The position numbers and the translations under genes were made by a program. From contig VKHL01000108.1 of NCBI GenBank assembly GCA_015146655.1, forward strand, positions 37,103 to 101,102: a stretch of DNA of 64,000 bases, in the 5' to 3' direction. This document shows positions 42,766-54,255 of this stretch, piece after piece (position 1 is the stretch's first letter; every line of letters starts with the position of its first letter). Below the pieces are notes generated by a model. The model was not told where the DNA came from. It saw only the letters and a program-made list of their open reading frames with translations, and did no database searches. Origin of the DNA: Ochromonas danica. Taxonomy: Eukaryota; Sar; Chrysophyceae; Chromulinales; Chromulinaceae.

Positions 42766-45491
42766 CTATTTGCGAGGCTTCTTCCTCCAGTCCCGTTTAG
42801 GCTCGTCCGTGGAAGGACGCTTTCGCTTTGCCGTTGCATTATTGGCGGCGGCCTTTGTCACTTTCGTAGCCACTGCTGTAGGAGCTTCTGCTGCTGGTTG
42901 AGTGACAGCGCCATCGTTCTTGGCGCTTGCTCGTTGTCGACTCTTCTCCTGACGTTCTTGCAGAATCTTCACTTTGCGCATGTTCTCCAGGGAGAACTCC
43001 ACCATTAACCGGCTTTTGACAGATTCTAATCCTTTGCCATCTGCATCGACAGCTTTTTCTTCGTAGGCTGAGTTGTTGTTGAGTTCACGCAGACAGGCTA
43101 GCGCGTGAGCGTGATGGCGAAACTCCACAAAACCATAGCCACGAGATTGCGGGCGACCATCTTGCAAGCGGGCAAGGTCCAACATGATTTTAGCAGTCTT
43201 TACAGCCGAGGGGCGGACAGGAGGGATGGCCAACTCTTTGCTCTCTTTCTTGTTCATCGCTGAGCTCTTGGCTTTGAAGTCTGCCACAACAGCTGCTACA
43301 GCCTCGCCTCGGGCAATCAGCTGGTTCTTCATGTCTTGTGCGGTTACCAGACCCTTTTCGATTCCTTTCCGTGCTGCTTCTATACAAAGTGCACGAAGAT
43401 CTTTGTCCTGCAATTGCTTGGCAAGGTTGCGGATGGACAATCGAGTGGCGGAGACGAAGAAGAGAGGATTGAGCAACTTCTTCTTCTTTTCACTTTGTGC
43501 GCGTTCTCGTTTCTCGCGATCGTAAATGTTGACAGTCTCCGTACCTGCAGTTACCACCAACCCCTCGTTGGCCAAGTAAATGTTGCGCTTATCCTTGGCC
43601 TTGAGCGCCTTGGACTTCAGCTGATCAACAGATTGCTTGTCCATGGCCAATGCTACCTTGCAAGAACGATTCTGAATTGTCAGTCCATCTCGAGCAGCAG
43701 AGATGCAAGCGGCAGCTTCCTCAGGACGACGAAACTTGACAAACGCTGAGCCCTTCGACATTCCCGTGGCCTTGTCTGTCACGAGGATGGCCAAGTCGAT
43801 CTTTCCGAAGGACGAAAGGGCGGTGCGCAGATCGGCGGGCTTTGTGTCGAAGGAGAGATCGCGCAAGAAGACTGTGCGGCCTTCGTGCACATCGTCGCCG
43901 AAGCGCTGCTTCTTGACTTCCTGCTTTGGCTCGTCGTCCTCCTCATCTTCTACTTCCTCCTCAACATCTTCCTCGTCCATTTCGTCCTCCTCTCCTATTT
44001 CCTCTTCTCCTTCTTCTTCAACATCCTCCTCTTCATCTTCAACCTCATCCTCCTCAGCGTCCATCTCCTCGTCTTCCTGCTCCTTCGCAGTCATCTCGGC
44101 ATCGTTTTCTTCTTTAGCAACCTCAGCATGTTCGTCGTCTTCTTCTTCTTCATTCTCTTTGTCCTCTGGAAGCGCTTGAGAGCCATATTTTGAGAAGGAG
44201 TCCTTGCTGAGCGAGAAGTCCAAGGCCACGGGGCGATTGCAGATTCGCAAGTCAGCGCTTTCCTTCACGGCGCGCTCGGCGTCTGCATGGCAGAGGAAAG
44301 TAACGAAGGCGAACCCTCGAGGTCGCTCTACTTGCGCCTTATCTTCCTGCTCCTCCCCGCCTCTTTTCCTCTTGCGCGGCGCCTTGTCGATGGTGACGCG
44401 AGGAAGGTCGACCTCAGCGAGGGGTCCAAATCGCCCGACCTTGTCGATGATGTTCTGCTCGGTAGCTTGGAAGGAAAGATTGCGGATGATGATGCGGCAC
44501 TTCTTCTTGCGCAGCGGAGGCGGGCTGAGCGAAGCCAGTGATCGTCCGATGATTTTGTGTTTCGATTGGGTGGCGAGCACGGCGGTCGTCAAGGCGCGCA
44601 AACCCTCCTGCTCCTCCTCCTCCCCCAGTGTGTTACTATCGCCTTCTTCTTTAAGATACTTGACCAAGTTGAGGTTGTGCACGGTGGCGTTGGAGAGGCC
44701 GGCCAGTAGCTTCTGCGCCTCCTGCCTGGAGGGAGCGGTGGCCAGGAAGACCTTGCCCGCGGGGTGAACCATTCCGAGGGACTGGCTCAATGGATGGTCC
44801 TCCTTAATCAGCTCGACATCTACTTTACGGCTGATTTTGCTGATGGCGTACTTGAAGGCCTTCTTGCTGAGGTCGATGGGCAGGCCGAAGATGAGCACCT
44901 GGCGACCACTCTTGACGTGCTCCTCCTCCTCCTCACCTCCTTCCTTCTCCTTCGCTTCTTCCTTCTTCTCAACCACTTCTTCCTCCTCCTCCTTCTTCTT
45001 CTTGGCCTCCTCTTTCTTCTTGGAGACTCTCTCTAGGGCAGTCTTCACTTCTCTCTCTTCCTGTGCTTCACCTGCTGGCTTGACTTCTGCAAGAGGCGAG
45101 GAAGAAGTGGCGGTAGGCTTGGCAGAAGCCTTTCGCTCCTTCTTTAGTCCCAACTCGAGCTTGATTGGTCGTCCTTTGAGGTCTCGCCCGTCGAGCTTTG
45201 CCAGCGCAGCCTTGGCGTCGTCCTCCAAGGCACTGCCCAACAGAGGAGGAACATGTTAGCAAGAGAAGTAGGAGGAGGATAGAGCAGAGGAGGATAGAGC
45301 ACTCACAATTTGACAAAAGCGAATCCTTTGGACTGGTGGTTCTTGTCGTAGGCAACAGAGACATTCTTCAAGGGGCCAAACTCCTCAAAGAGGGCTGTGA
45401 GATCCTCCTCCTTCACATCATAGGAGAGATTGCGAACGAAAAGCTGCTTCTCCAGCCTCTCAGCCTCTCCTTCTATAGCCATGGCAGTCAT
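42766..45491 (-). CDS. Multi-RRM nucleolar protein, RBM28/Nop4-like
   Basis: Two exons (45491-45307, 45232-42766) join in frame to 883 aa. Several RRMs are visible: RRM1 at about 15-85 (LFVRNLSYDV, KGFAFVKF), a divergent one near 160-235 (QVLIFGLPIDL), one near 285-385 (IIIRNLSFQA, RGFAFVTF), one after a very acidic block (TVFLRDLSFDT, GSAFVKF), and a split C-terminal one (LSIRNLAK ... SRGYGFVEF). Acidic Glu/Asp tracts and Lys-rich segments separate them. This layout matches RBM28/Nop4, which helps process 27S/28S pre-rRNA for the 60S subunit in the nucleolus. The acidic insert (about 400-460) is longer than in human RBM28 (759 aa). The basic C-terminus (KRDWRKKPRK) can act as a nuclear or nucleolar signal. 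Confidence 0.85.
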
Positions 45492-45715
45492 TTTCTTTTT
45501 TCTTTTCTCTGCTTGATGAATGGACTGCAGTGCCTGGCAACCTGGAGATTTGGGGATTTGGCTCCCGCTGTGGACCTTTCCCTGGAGGCCAGAAGTCTAG
45601 AGGTCTAGACTAGAGTCTGGACCAGTCAGTCAGTCTAGCATCCCAAAGCGATCAGATCCGCCGTGACTTGACGAGGTCGATTAATTGATTCACCGGCTGG
45701 TCTGCGACGAAGAAG
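45492..45715. promoter_or_regulatory. Divergent promoter region, RBM28-like and SNARE genes
   Basis: This 224-nt gap contains a CTAG-rich stretch (45596-45613, AGTCTAGAGGTCTAGACTAG-like) similar to the palindrome upstream of the FKBP gene. Shared regulation is possible but unproven. Confidence 0.35.
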
Positions 45716-46760
45716 ATGGCTTCTCCGCTTGCAAGAGAGTGGTCGGTTCAATACGAGTCTCTCAAGAGGAAGATCAGCTACTTGCGAATTAACAGCAATG
45801 GATTCCCCCCCGAAGAGGTTAGTGACCGACTGTCTGCCGCCAGGGAAGGAGGAGGAGGAGGAGGAGGAGAATATGATGGGGGCAGTATCGTATGTATACG
45901 TGTGTATAGAGTTTGATGACTTATTCTCTCTCTCACTAAGACACGCTCTGCTCTGTCTGTTCTCTCTCTCACCCACCCTCTGACTCTCACTGACTGACTG
46001 ACTGACTGACTGTCTCTCTATTTTGTATGTGTGGTTTATTGCTCAGGTGTCTTCGATAGCCACGACTCTCCAGACACTTGATGGACAATTGAAAGTGATG
46101 ACTGCCTCGCCGCTGCAGTATGAGATGTGAGCAGTCTGAGGCCTACAGCCTGCCTTCCCCCTTCCACCCCCTTTTGCCTCCCGCACTGCCTGCTAACCTT
46201 CGCTCTCCCTCTGCTTTTCTCTTTCAGACCGGCTTCAGAGCTGGCGCGGCGACAAGTTCTCATCGATAACCTCAAGAAGTTCATGGTAAGAGAGTGTTTT
46301 GTGTTTGTGTTTTGTGTGGAGACAAACTGATTACCTGTCTGTCTGTCTTCAGGTGACATCAGGAAGCTCGACAAGAGCTCCGGCAATGGCTTCGAGTCCG
46401 AAGAACAATGGGTCCGCCTCATCTTCCTCTACTTACAACCCTGTCACTACCTCGGACCGCGCACTCGTGCAGCGGCAGCAGGAGGTAATCAAGCTGCAGG
46501 ACACCGTCCTATTGGATATCGAGCGTGGCGTCGATCGCCTTCACCAACAAGCGCTGCAGATCGGCGACGAGACAAAGGCACAAGTGCATTTGCTCGACGA
46601 CCTGGACAGTAACGTGGACATCGCCTCCGCCGCGCTGCAGGCCGAGGCCAAGCACACAGAGCGCATCAAAGACAAGGCACAGATGTGCTACATGTATATC
46701 TGCGTGGCTGTTGAGATTTTAATCCTCTTTCTGCTCATAGTGGTGATGTTCGCAGCGTAG
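45716..46760 (+). CDS. Qc-SNARE, syntaxin-8-like
   Basis: Four exons (45716-45817, 46047-46126, 46228-46285, 46353-46760) join in frame to 215 aa. The N-terminal helices (residues 1-80) are followed by a Ser/Thr-rich linker. A SNARE motif (about 118-185) has the zero-layer Gln in HQQALQIGDET. A C-terminal membrane anchor (CYMYICVAVEILILFLLIVVMF) ends almost at the C-terminus. This is the layout of Qc-SNAREs such as syntaxin-8 and plant SYP5/SYP6, which act in endosomal and trans-Golgi fusion. Assignment to syntaxin-8 rather than another Qc class is by length and central-layer context only. Confidence 0.82.
45988..46012 (+). repeat. (CTGA)n microsatellite in first intron of the SNARE gene
   Basis: About six tandem CTGA units lie after a GGA-trinucleotide run (45847-45870) in the same intron. 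The motif is the same tetranucleotide as at 3643 and 60915. Confidence 0.9.
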
Positions 46761-47289
46761 ATTGTGCGGTTTCGCTCCTTCCCCTATACTTGTTACTTTC
46801 ACTCGTGTACAGTATAGTATGTACGTAAGTCCTCTCTCTCCTCTCCTGCCACATCCTCCACATCGGCGGCTCCTGTTCTTTTCTTCTAGCTCAGCTATTA
46901 ACAGGTTATGCTTGGCTATCTAGCTCATAATATGCAGATGTTTGTATATTGGGTAGAAGATGCACAATGAACTTAACTAAACTAATTAGACTATCTTTGA
47001 TTGGCCGATTGTTATTAGAAACATTGTATACATTGTAGAGTATTTCTTAAGTATCTTGCTGCTTTCTTAAGTTAAACAAAGGAGTTTCTTAAGTTAACTG
47101 CGCGGGGAGTAATAATAACCAGCGGCTTGTGGAACGGTTTTTTGTTTTGAAAAGAAAAGCGATCTCGAAAGACTAATCTGTTCGCGATCTTGTCCGTGGT
47201 GTTCTTGTCTTACCCTCTGATAGTCATATCATTGATCCCTTTGACTTCTATATTTGTGAGAGAGGACAAAGAAATCATTTTCGGAGATC
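46761..47289. other. Intergenic region between SNARE and IFT80 genes
   Basis: These 529 nt are AT-rich and hold the SNARE 3' UTR and the IFT80 promoter. TTTCTTAAGT is repeated three times between about 47043 and 47098. No gene or RNA is recognised. Confidence 0.4.
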
Positions 47290-49821
47290 ATGAAGCTGGA
47301 CATTGTCATCAAGCGCGAACGTAAGCAACGATTCCTCCTGCTACTGCTCTTCCTGTTGCTGCGCTTGAGATTATTATTGCTAGCGGCATGAGCTTATAAG
47401 GGCTGTCTTTGCAATTTGTAGACACGGACTTCGTCACCTCCATTGCATGGTGTCCCGACGGCACCGTGCTGAGCGTGTCAGACGACAAAGAAGTGATTCG
47501 ATGGACGGCTGAAGGAGAGAAGATCGGGAAAGTGACCACTCTGTCCGTCTTCCCCACCTCCCTTGCTTGGTTCCCCGCCTCTGGCAAGCAGCCCCAGGAG
47601 CTGTTCGCAGTGAGCAGCACAGATGGAACTTTGCGCTTCATCTCCAAGTCAGGCCGCGAAGAGAAGAAGATCGCAGCGCATGATGGAGCCGTCATCCTCC
47701 TCAAATGGTCTCATGATGGCAGTGCGTTAAGCACGGCAGGAGAGGATGGAGATGTGAAGATCTGGTCGAAAACGGGCAATCTGCGCTCCACTTTGGTCTC
47801 GCTGGGCCAGAGCGTCTACGCGCTCGCCTGGGCACCCGACGATGACCACCTTGCCATCGGACATGGCCAAAACCTCCTCATTAAATCCATTCAAACGAAC
47901 AAGAAAAACCTCAGCTGGTCGGCGCACGAGGGCTTGGTCACTTGTGTGGACTGGAGTTTGTCGACTGGACTGCTGGTCTCGGGCAGTGAAGACTGCACCT
48001 ACAAGGTAGGAGAGGATTGCCCTTGTCTATCTCTCTCACTGTATCTTCACTTGGCGTTTTGTGATAAATCAGGTGTGGGATGCTTTCGCGAGGTTGCTTT
48101 ACGCTTCGAAGCCGATGGAGCACTTCGTCACGTCTGTGGCCTGGGCTCCCAGTGGCGACCTTTTCGCCGTGGGCTCTTTCAATTTAGTCAAGCTTTGTGA
48201 CAAAGTTGGTTGGACTATTGCTCGTGAACGCTTCTCATGTGGGTGCTTGTCGTCGCTAACTTTCTCCGGGGACAGCACCCAGCTGGTCGCAGGCTGTGGG
48301 TCTGGGGCCACGGTCTTCGCGGGTCTTGTTGACCGCCACTTTGAACATCGCAATGTGGAGGTGACCATTGTTACTCCCCGCAACTTGCAGATCTATGACC
48401 ACGCAGCAGATAGTGTGGAAGAGGTGGAGATCGCGAAGGAGCGCGTAGTGGAGGCCCAGCTAGGTGGCGACCATCTAGTCATTACCTCTCAAACGCAATG
48501 TTACCTCTACACCTTGGGCAACCTCGGCACGCCAATCATTTTCGAGATCAAAGCTGCCTCTCAGTTCATTCAGATGGCTTCACCCCGTTGCTTTCTGCTC
48601 TGTGATCCATTAGCAGGGATTTCTCTTTATTCCTTCGAGGGCAGATTTCTCTGTGCCCCGAGGTTTCCCAATTTCCGCCCTGAGCTTTATGTGAGTGATT
48701 TGGTTGCTCTCTCGGCGGACTTGCTTGCGATTGTGGATTGTGTGGATGCCAAGGCCGTGCATCTCTTTGATCCAATTAGCGGGCGTTATTTTGGGCGCTA
48801 CCTGCACACCGCAGAGGTTGTCAAGATCTTCGCGAGTCAGCTGGTGGCTGGAGGAGAGCGACTTGTGGCTCTTGTGGATCGGTCGTCAGATCTGTTCCTT
48901 CTGCAAGTCACGCCGTCAACCTTGGCTACTTCCTCTGTGGCTGGCCTTTCCCGCGATAGAGATCGAGAAGGCAATGGATCGATTAACCACCTCCTGTTGC
49001 AGCGAAAGCTCCGAGCGCATGTGGAGTCTGTGGTCTTCCACGATGCCTACAATATGCTAGCTTGTATCTCGGATGGTGCTTTCGTGGTCTTCTACCATCC
49101 TGAAGTAGTTTTCGTGTGTGGAGATCTTTTACCAGCGGTCACTTTGCAGGCGCAGGATTATGGCCGCAACGCTCAGCTCACTTCCTTCTCTGGCCAGCGT
49201 GTTCGCGTGCGCAAGATGGATGGCTCGGTTGTTTATACATCGGTGCGACAGGACGTGGCTCTATTGGATGATCTCGTGCTGGGTGGTCGCTGGGATGAAG
49301 CTATACGTCTTTGTCGCCATCAACGCGCTCAAGCCCTGTGGGCTTGTCTGGCAGCGTTGGCGATCAACAAGAAGCAACTCGAAGCAGCCGAGACAGCTCT
49401 TGCTGAGTTAGACGAAGTAGCCAAACTAGAACACATTCAATCAATCCGTGCTCTCCCGGGGGAAGAGCTGCGCAATGCGGAGCTTCTCGTTTTCAAAAAA
49501 CAGTACGATGACGCTGAGCGCATGCTATTGCAAGCCTCCCCTCCACTGCTCTACCGCCTGATCAAAATGAACCTCAACCTCTTTCGCTTCTCTAGAGCCT
49601 TGGAATTGGCGCAGCGCTATAAAGTTTGCCTCGATATTGTTTGCTTTTATCGCAAAAAGTATTTGCAGACTTTTCAACGAGAAGAGAATGATCCAAAGTT
49701 CATTCAAGCTTTCCAGCAGTCGGCAACCTTGGAGGAGGAAGAAATAAGGCGCAGAGAGCAGCAAGAGATCGATGAAGAGTCGCAGCGATACGGAGGAAGC
49801 TCTCGCTCTCTCCGCAAATAG
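47290..49821 (+). CDS. IFT80: Intraflagellar transport protein IFT80
   Basis: Three exons (47290-47320, 47422-48005, 48073-49821) join in frame to 787 aa, near human IFT80 (777 aa). IFT80 belongs to the IFT-B complex that carries cargo to the flagellar tip. The N-terminal MKLDIVIKREH is followed by WD40 repeats (for example FVTSIAWCPDG, GAVILLKWSHDGSAL, GLVTCVDWS, FVTSVAWAPSGDLFAVG), a second propeller region, and a C-terminal helical part (RWDEAIRLCRHQRAQALWAC onward). The first exon codes for ten residues plus one base. Its presence implies a cell with a cilium or flagellum. The 474-nt gap after it (49822-50295) shows nothing gene-like. Confidence 0.92.
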
Positions 49822-50295
49822 CCACCTTGACTTGCAGCAGTCTTTCTGTTCTCTCTTCTCTGTATTTGTGTATAACTTAACCTGCTCGACATGGTCTGAC
49901 TGATAGTTGTTCCCTTTAAATATGGTAAAAACCTGAGAAATGCTTAGGAGGACATACACACTGATTATGGATCTGCCGAATGAGGGTTATTAGTCTAGCG
50001 ACAAACCCTTCCCTCTCACTTCCAAAAGGCTGAAATTCGCTCTTCTCAACCTCGACTTCCTTGAGAGTCAACATTTATCTGCTCTCTTGATTCTTCCTTG
50101 ACATCATCTGTCATCCAACTTTAGTCTAGAGCATTTTGAGAGAATTCCTCATGAAAGAGCTCCGCTGTTAGACTTGCTTCCTGCTAAATAGACCCTCTTT
50201 GATAAACTTAATCTGAGATCGATCATTCCCAGACACACACACAGACTATCCATCTCTCCTACTGTACTGCACAGTATCTCTCCAATCTCTCTGCC

Positions 50296-53200
50296 ATGTC
50301 TTCAATGTCTTGGAGAGCGATCCTCCCTGCGCGACTGCTGACCTCGTCTAGCGGCGATGACGACTTAGAGGAGTCGGACGAGATCATGAACACCTTCTAT
50401 ATTAACATCTTTATCTTCTCGGCTCTCATGGTGATCTTCGAGTTGGTGCGCGGAATCAAAACGATTTACCTCACGCGACTCACCAAGAAGGTTCTCCGCA
50501 ATCACAAGCGAGTACCACCCGCGCCCAGTAGACTGCCCTTTGCCTGGCTCTACAGCGTGTTTATGGTGCGAGATGAAGAGGTGCTGCGCATGGTGGGCCT
50601 CGATGGGTACATGCTCTTGCGCTTCATAACTCTCTGTCTTCGTCTGGCCTGCTTCTTCGCTTTCTTTGGAGTGGCAGTGCTAGTCCCTGTCTATAGTTCT
50701 GGAGGGGCCGGGGAGAGCGGCTGGCGCGCCTATACCGTGGCCAATCTGCGGGACGCTGCGGGCGCCTATGGGCTGTGGGCGCCTGTTTGCTTCGGATACT
50801 TCTTCTCCATTTCTTATTGCCAACTCTGGTATTACGAGTACAAGCACTATGTATCAAAGAGAATTAGTTACCTAGTGCACGGAGATGGTGACACGGCGCC
50901 GCAGACCTATTACACGGTGCAGATCGAGAACCTTCCGATTGCCCTGCGGAGCACTCCGGCGCTCACGGACTTCTTTGAGCGCATCTTCCCTGGAGAAGTC
51001 TTTGGCGTAGAGATTGCTCTAGATCTGAAGGATCTTGAAGACCTAACTGCGCGGCGTAAGGAGGTGCGCAATGCGCTGGAGAAGGCCATCGCTCTCTTCC
51101 AAGCCACAGGCAGAAGACCTTTAATTTGGCTACCTATGGGCTATTATCAAGATCTGCAGAAGGATTGCCTCGAGAAGTTACGTGCAGATCTGCAAATGGA
51201 GGAAGATGCGGGGGAGGAGGAGGAGAAGAAGGAAAGAGGGGTAATCGAGGAGTACATGAGCGTTTTGAAAGATCTCTCTCGCCCAGAGCCTATTACAGGC
51301 ACTTGGCGGTCATGCTTTGCGTCTATGGTAGGCTGTGACATATTGGACAGCATCTCGCATCATACTTGTTTACTGCATCTGCTCAATCGATACGTTAGTT
51401 TCATGCAAGCCCGCTACCGCGCACAACGACAGCAAGTAGATGAGTTGGAAAATACACGACTGGCTGAAATGCGCCGTCTGCTCACATTGCGCTCTATTGA
51501 GACTGGTGCGCATCTTGTCTCCAATCTGCTGGGCAAGAGGGGAGAACGCGGCCAAGGAGGGCCAGGCGGTAATACTGACTCTGGAAAGAGAAGGTTTTGG
51601 ACTCCAATGAGTGGTAGCAGTAATTATGAAACCAAGAAAAGTCGAAGAAGTAGATCTCAAGGGAGAGATAATGACCAGGAGAAATGTGAAAATGGTGAAG
51701 AGACTTTCAATTCTTTGCTAGCAGGAAATGAAGAAACCAAAGGGACTCAGTTACTGGCTGAGATCGATGAAAGCATTAGCAATCACAAAGCACATGAGTT
51801 GCTACCACAACCAAAAGATGAAGAAAGAAAGGAGAGCATTGCATCAGAAGAGGTAAAAGTTGGTTTTGAGAGAGACTCTATTGTGGAGGCGGAAACCTCC
51901 GAGAAAATGGTTGAAGATGAGGCCAAGACTACGCTGCCTGCTGATATGCTTCCTTTAGGGCAAGAAGAAAGGCTTTCTTCTCCATCTTGTGCGTCTTCTG
52001 TGCCAGCAAGTGTCCCAACTGATACCGTATCCTCCTCTCTGGTCGCCCATACACAGTCACTGCTTTTGGGTGTTAACCAAGGTCGTCGCTTGGCTAAACG
52101 TGGAGTGGAAGGCTTGGCGAAAGAGGGGCTGCGCACTGCAGAACAAGCTACGCAGGGAGTGCTGAAGGGGGTATTGCAAGCGACCCGAGCCTTGGAGTAC
52201 CTTACCATTGGCTCGTCCTACCGTGTCTCATCCACAGCCTTCGTTACTTTCCAATCACGCGTAGCTGCCCTTTCTGCTTGTCAACTATTGTTGTCACATG
52301 ATTTTTATCGGATCCGTGTCTCGGCAGCACCAGATGTGCATGATCTCATTTGGGACAACGTGTCTCTGCCCGAGAAGCAAGTGGATATGCGACGCACAAT
52401 ATCCAATTGTGTATTGGGGCTTGGTGCACTCTTTTGGTCGCTGGTAGTGACCTTTATCTCAGCTATAACTTCTTTGGAGTCCATCAGTAGAGAGATCCCA
52501 GCGCTACGGCGGTACTCTCAGACCCAGCTGTATGAGTTCTTCAACTACTATCTGGCCATCGGCACGCTGCTCATCTTGCTTGCATTGCTGCCTTATTGTT
52601 TCGACTTTCTTGCCCGTAGTTATGAAGGTCGCAAGGTAGAATCAGCCGTGCAGAGTTCCATTCTGCATCGTCTCTTCTACTATCAGCTTGCTAACATTTT
52701 TGTCGCCGTGGGATTGGGCTCGCTTGCTACGAGCTTGCATGAGATCCTGTCTAATCCCTCGGCCATCCTCTCCATTTTAGGCAACAGTGTAGCTTCCTTT
52801 TCGGTTTACTTCGCCAACTTGCTCATCACACGTGCTTTCACAGGAATGCCCCTGGAGATGTTGCGCCTCTACAATCTCCTCGATATGTCGCTACTCTATC
52901 TGTGCTACGATCGGCGAAAATGTACGCGCCGTGAGTTACGAAAAGGTCCCTTTGCAGACGTGCCTGTACTGTATGGTTGGATTTATCCCAATCTTTTCAT
53001 GGGCCTCATGGTGCTTGTCATCTATTGTTGCATCGCACCTCTCATTTTGCCGCTTTGCGTGGTCTTTTTTGCTTTTGCTTATGCGCTGTACAAGTACCAA
53101 CTGCTCTATGTCTTTGTGAATCGGTCGCAAGCTGGTGGTGCAATGTGGCATGTACTTTACGACCAGTCGCTGCTGGTTTTGATTTGTGGCATTTCTGTGC

Positions 53201-53802
53201 TTGTGTGTTACATGGGAATCCGCCAGACTTACATATCTGGTCCTTTCTATGCTTTGCTGCCGCTCCCAGCTGCTATTGCTGTTTTCTGGCGAAGGTCGCG
53301 GGCTTCACTCAGTCTACCAGCAAGGCAGCTGTCCCTTGAGAGAGCCAAAGAGATTGATCGCGCAATGCAACAGCGCGCCGTGCATGGACTCCCAACACCT
53401 CAAAACACATTTCGCCCCTTTATCTATCGGCAACCGAGTCTGACTGAAGGCCCTCTAGCACCCTCGCTTTATCGTCGATCGACCCAGGCCCCCAGCCGAA
53501 GCAATGGCCTTGTGGGCACAATGCCGTCCATAGAACGCCATCTCTTGCACGGAGGCAATTTGAATGAAGAGACGCAACTGCGCGATAGCATGGACTCCTA
53601 TTACTTGGAGGAAGTGGATGAAGAGGAAGAAGGGGAAGAAGAGGTTGATCTCGAAGTCTCTCTCTTCCTGGAAGGAAGCACAGCCCAAGGTCTTGGTATG
53701 AAAGCGGAAGAAGAACCAGCTGCGGCAAACAGCCCCGGGGACTTGGAGCAACAAGGCGGTGGCCTAGAATCGAAAGGTTACGGAAGCTTCAGCATTGGCT
53801 GA
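50296..53802 (+). CDS. OSCA/TMEM63 (CSC1-like) membrane protein
   Basis: This intronless gene encodes 1,168 aa of the OSCA/CSC1/TMEM63 family, mechanically or osmotically gated cation channels related to TMEM16 and TMC. An N-terminal membrane segment lies at about 36-56, with two more near 110-132 and 155-178. They are followed by a cytosolic RRM-like domain starting TYYTVQIENLPIAL. Its second half (SSTAFVTFQSRVAAL) comes only near residue 642, because an unusually long, acidic/Ser-rich, probably disordered insertion (about 395-640) separates the two. The remaining membrane segments occupy about 700-1000 (family pore region), and the tail has an acidic cluster (EEVDEEEEGEEEVDLE). The start codon is the first ATG in frame. 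Ion selectivity cannot be read from sequence. Confidence 0.88.
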   Translation: MSSMSWRAILPARLLTSSSGDDDLEESDEIMNTFYINIFIFSALMVIFELVRGIKTIYLTRLTKKVLRNHKRVPPAPSRLPFAWLYSVFMVRDEEVLRMVGLDGYMLLRFITLCLRLACFFAFFGVAVLVPVYSSGGAGESGWRAYTVANLRDAAGAYGLWAPVCFGYFFSISYCQLWYYEYKHYVSKRISYLVHGDGDTAPQTYYTVQIENLPIALRSTPALTDFFERIFPGEVFGVEIALDLKDLEDLTARRKEVRNALEKAIALFQATGRRPLIWLPMGYYQDLQKDCLEKLRADLQMEEDAGEEEEKKERGVIEEYMSVLKDLSRPEPITGTWRSCFASMVGCDILDSISHHTCLLHLLNRYVSFMQARYRAQRQQVDELENTRLAEMRRLLTLRSIETGAHLVSNLLGKRGERGQGGPGGNTDSGKRRFWTPMSGSSNYETKKSRRSRSQGRDNDQEKCENGEETFNSLLAGNEETKGTQLLAEIDESISNHKAHELLPQPKDEERKESIASEEVKVGFERDSIVEAETSEKMVEDEAKTTLPADMLPLGQEERLSSPSCASSVPASVPTDTVSSSLVAHTQSLLLGVNQGRRLAKRGVEGLAKEGLRTAEQATQGVLKGVLQATRALEYLTIGSSYRVSSTAFVTFQSRVAALSACQLLLSHDFYRIRVSAAPDVHDLIWDNVSLPEKQVDMRRTISNCVLGLGALFWSLVVTFISAITSLESISREIPALRRYSQTQLYEFFNYYLAIGTLLILLALLPYCFDFLARSYEGRKVESAVQSSILHRLFYYQLANIFVAVGLGSLATSLHEILSNPSAILSILGNSVASFSVYFANLLITRAFTGMPLEMLRLYNLLDMSLLYLCYDRRKCTRRELRKGPFADVPVLYGWIYPNLFMGLMVLVIYCCIAPLILPLCVVFFAFAYALYKYQLLYVFVNRSQAGGAMWHVLYDQSLLVLICGISVLVCYMGIRQTYISGPFYALLPLPAAIAVFWRRSRASLSLPARQLSLERAKEIDRAMQQRAVHGLPTPQNTFRPFIYRQPSLTEGPLAPSLYRRSTQAPSRSNGLVGTMPSIERHLLHGGNLNEETQLRDSMDSYYLEEVDEEEEGEEEVDLEVSLFLEGSTAQGLGMKAEEEPAAANSPGDLEQQGGGLESKGYGSFSIG

Positions 53803-54255
53803 TGAGCGAACCATCGCAAAAAAACTCTACAGTTACATCATCACTAACTAACTAACTAACTAACTAACTACAGTTCCTAACTAGCTAACCGACTGACTAG
53901 TTACTACCAACTAACTCATCACAAACTACTAATACAGTAACTCTACAGGATCTGAGATTGCGGGATATGTAGCGGAGCGTTTATGCTTGCTTGGAGCTTT
54001 TAACAAAGAGTTCGACATTGTTTGGGCTTGAAGATATCGTCGTAGCTACTAAATTAGTCTACAGCCGTACATACCTTTAATAAATTTAGATTTAATAAAT
54101 TTAGGTCCAGTACATGACTAATCTCCTATATTTCGACTTATAAGAAGCTAAACACGATATTCAAACTCGTACTTTCCCTTTCCACTTCCTCCAGAACGAA
54201 GCGAATCGAAATTCAATTCAATGCGTCAACAGTGCCGGCCTTTCTACCTTGAGAG
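53803..54255. other. Intergenic region with (ACTA)n microsatellite
   Basis: These 453 nt separate the OSCA/TMEM63 and MCM8 genes. Tandem ACTA/CTAA units lie near 53845-53873, and a 13-nt duplication (TTTAATAAATTTA-type) near 54076-54103 could carry polyadenylation signals. No other feature is seen. Confidence 0.6.

Noticed and set aside
43703-44179. Ser-rich plus-strand frame
   Set aside because: Complement of the acidic tract of the RBM28-like protein (GAG/GAA read backwards as CTC/TTC and shifted to TCC/TCT).
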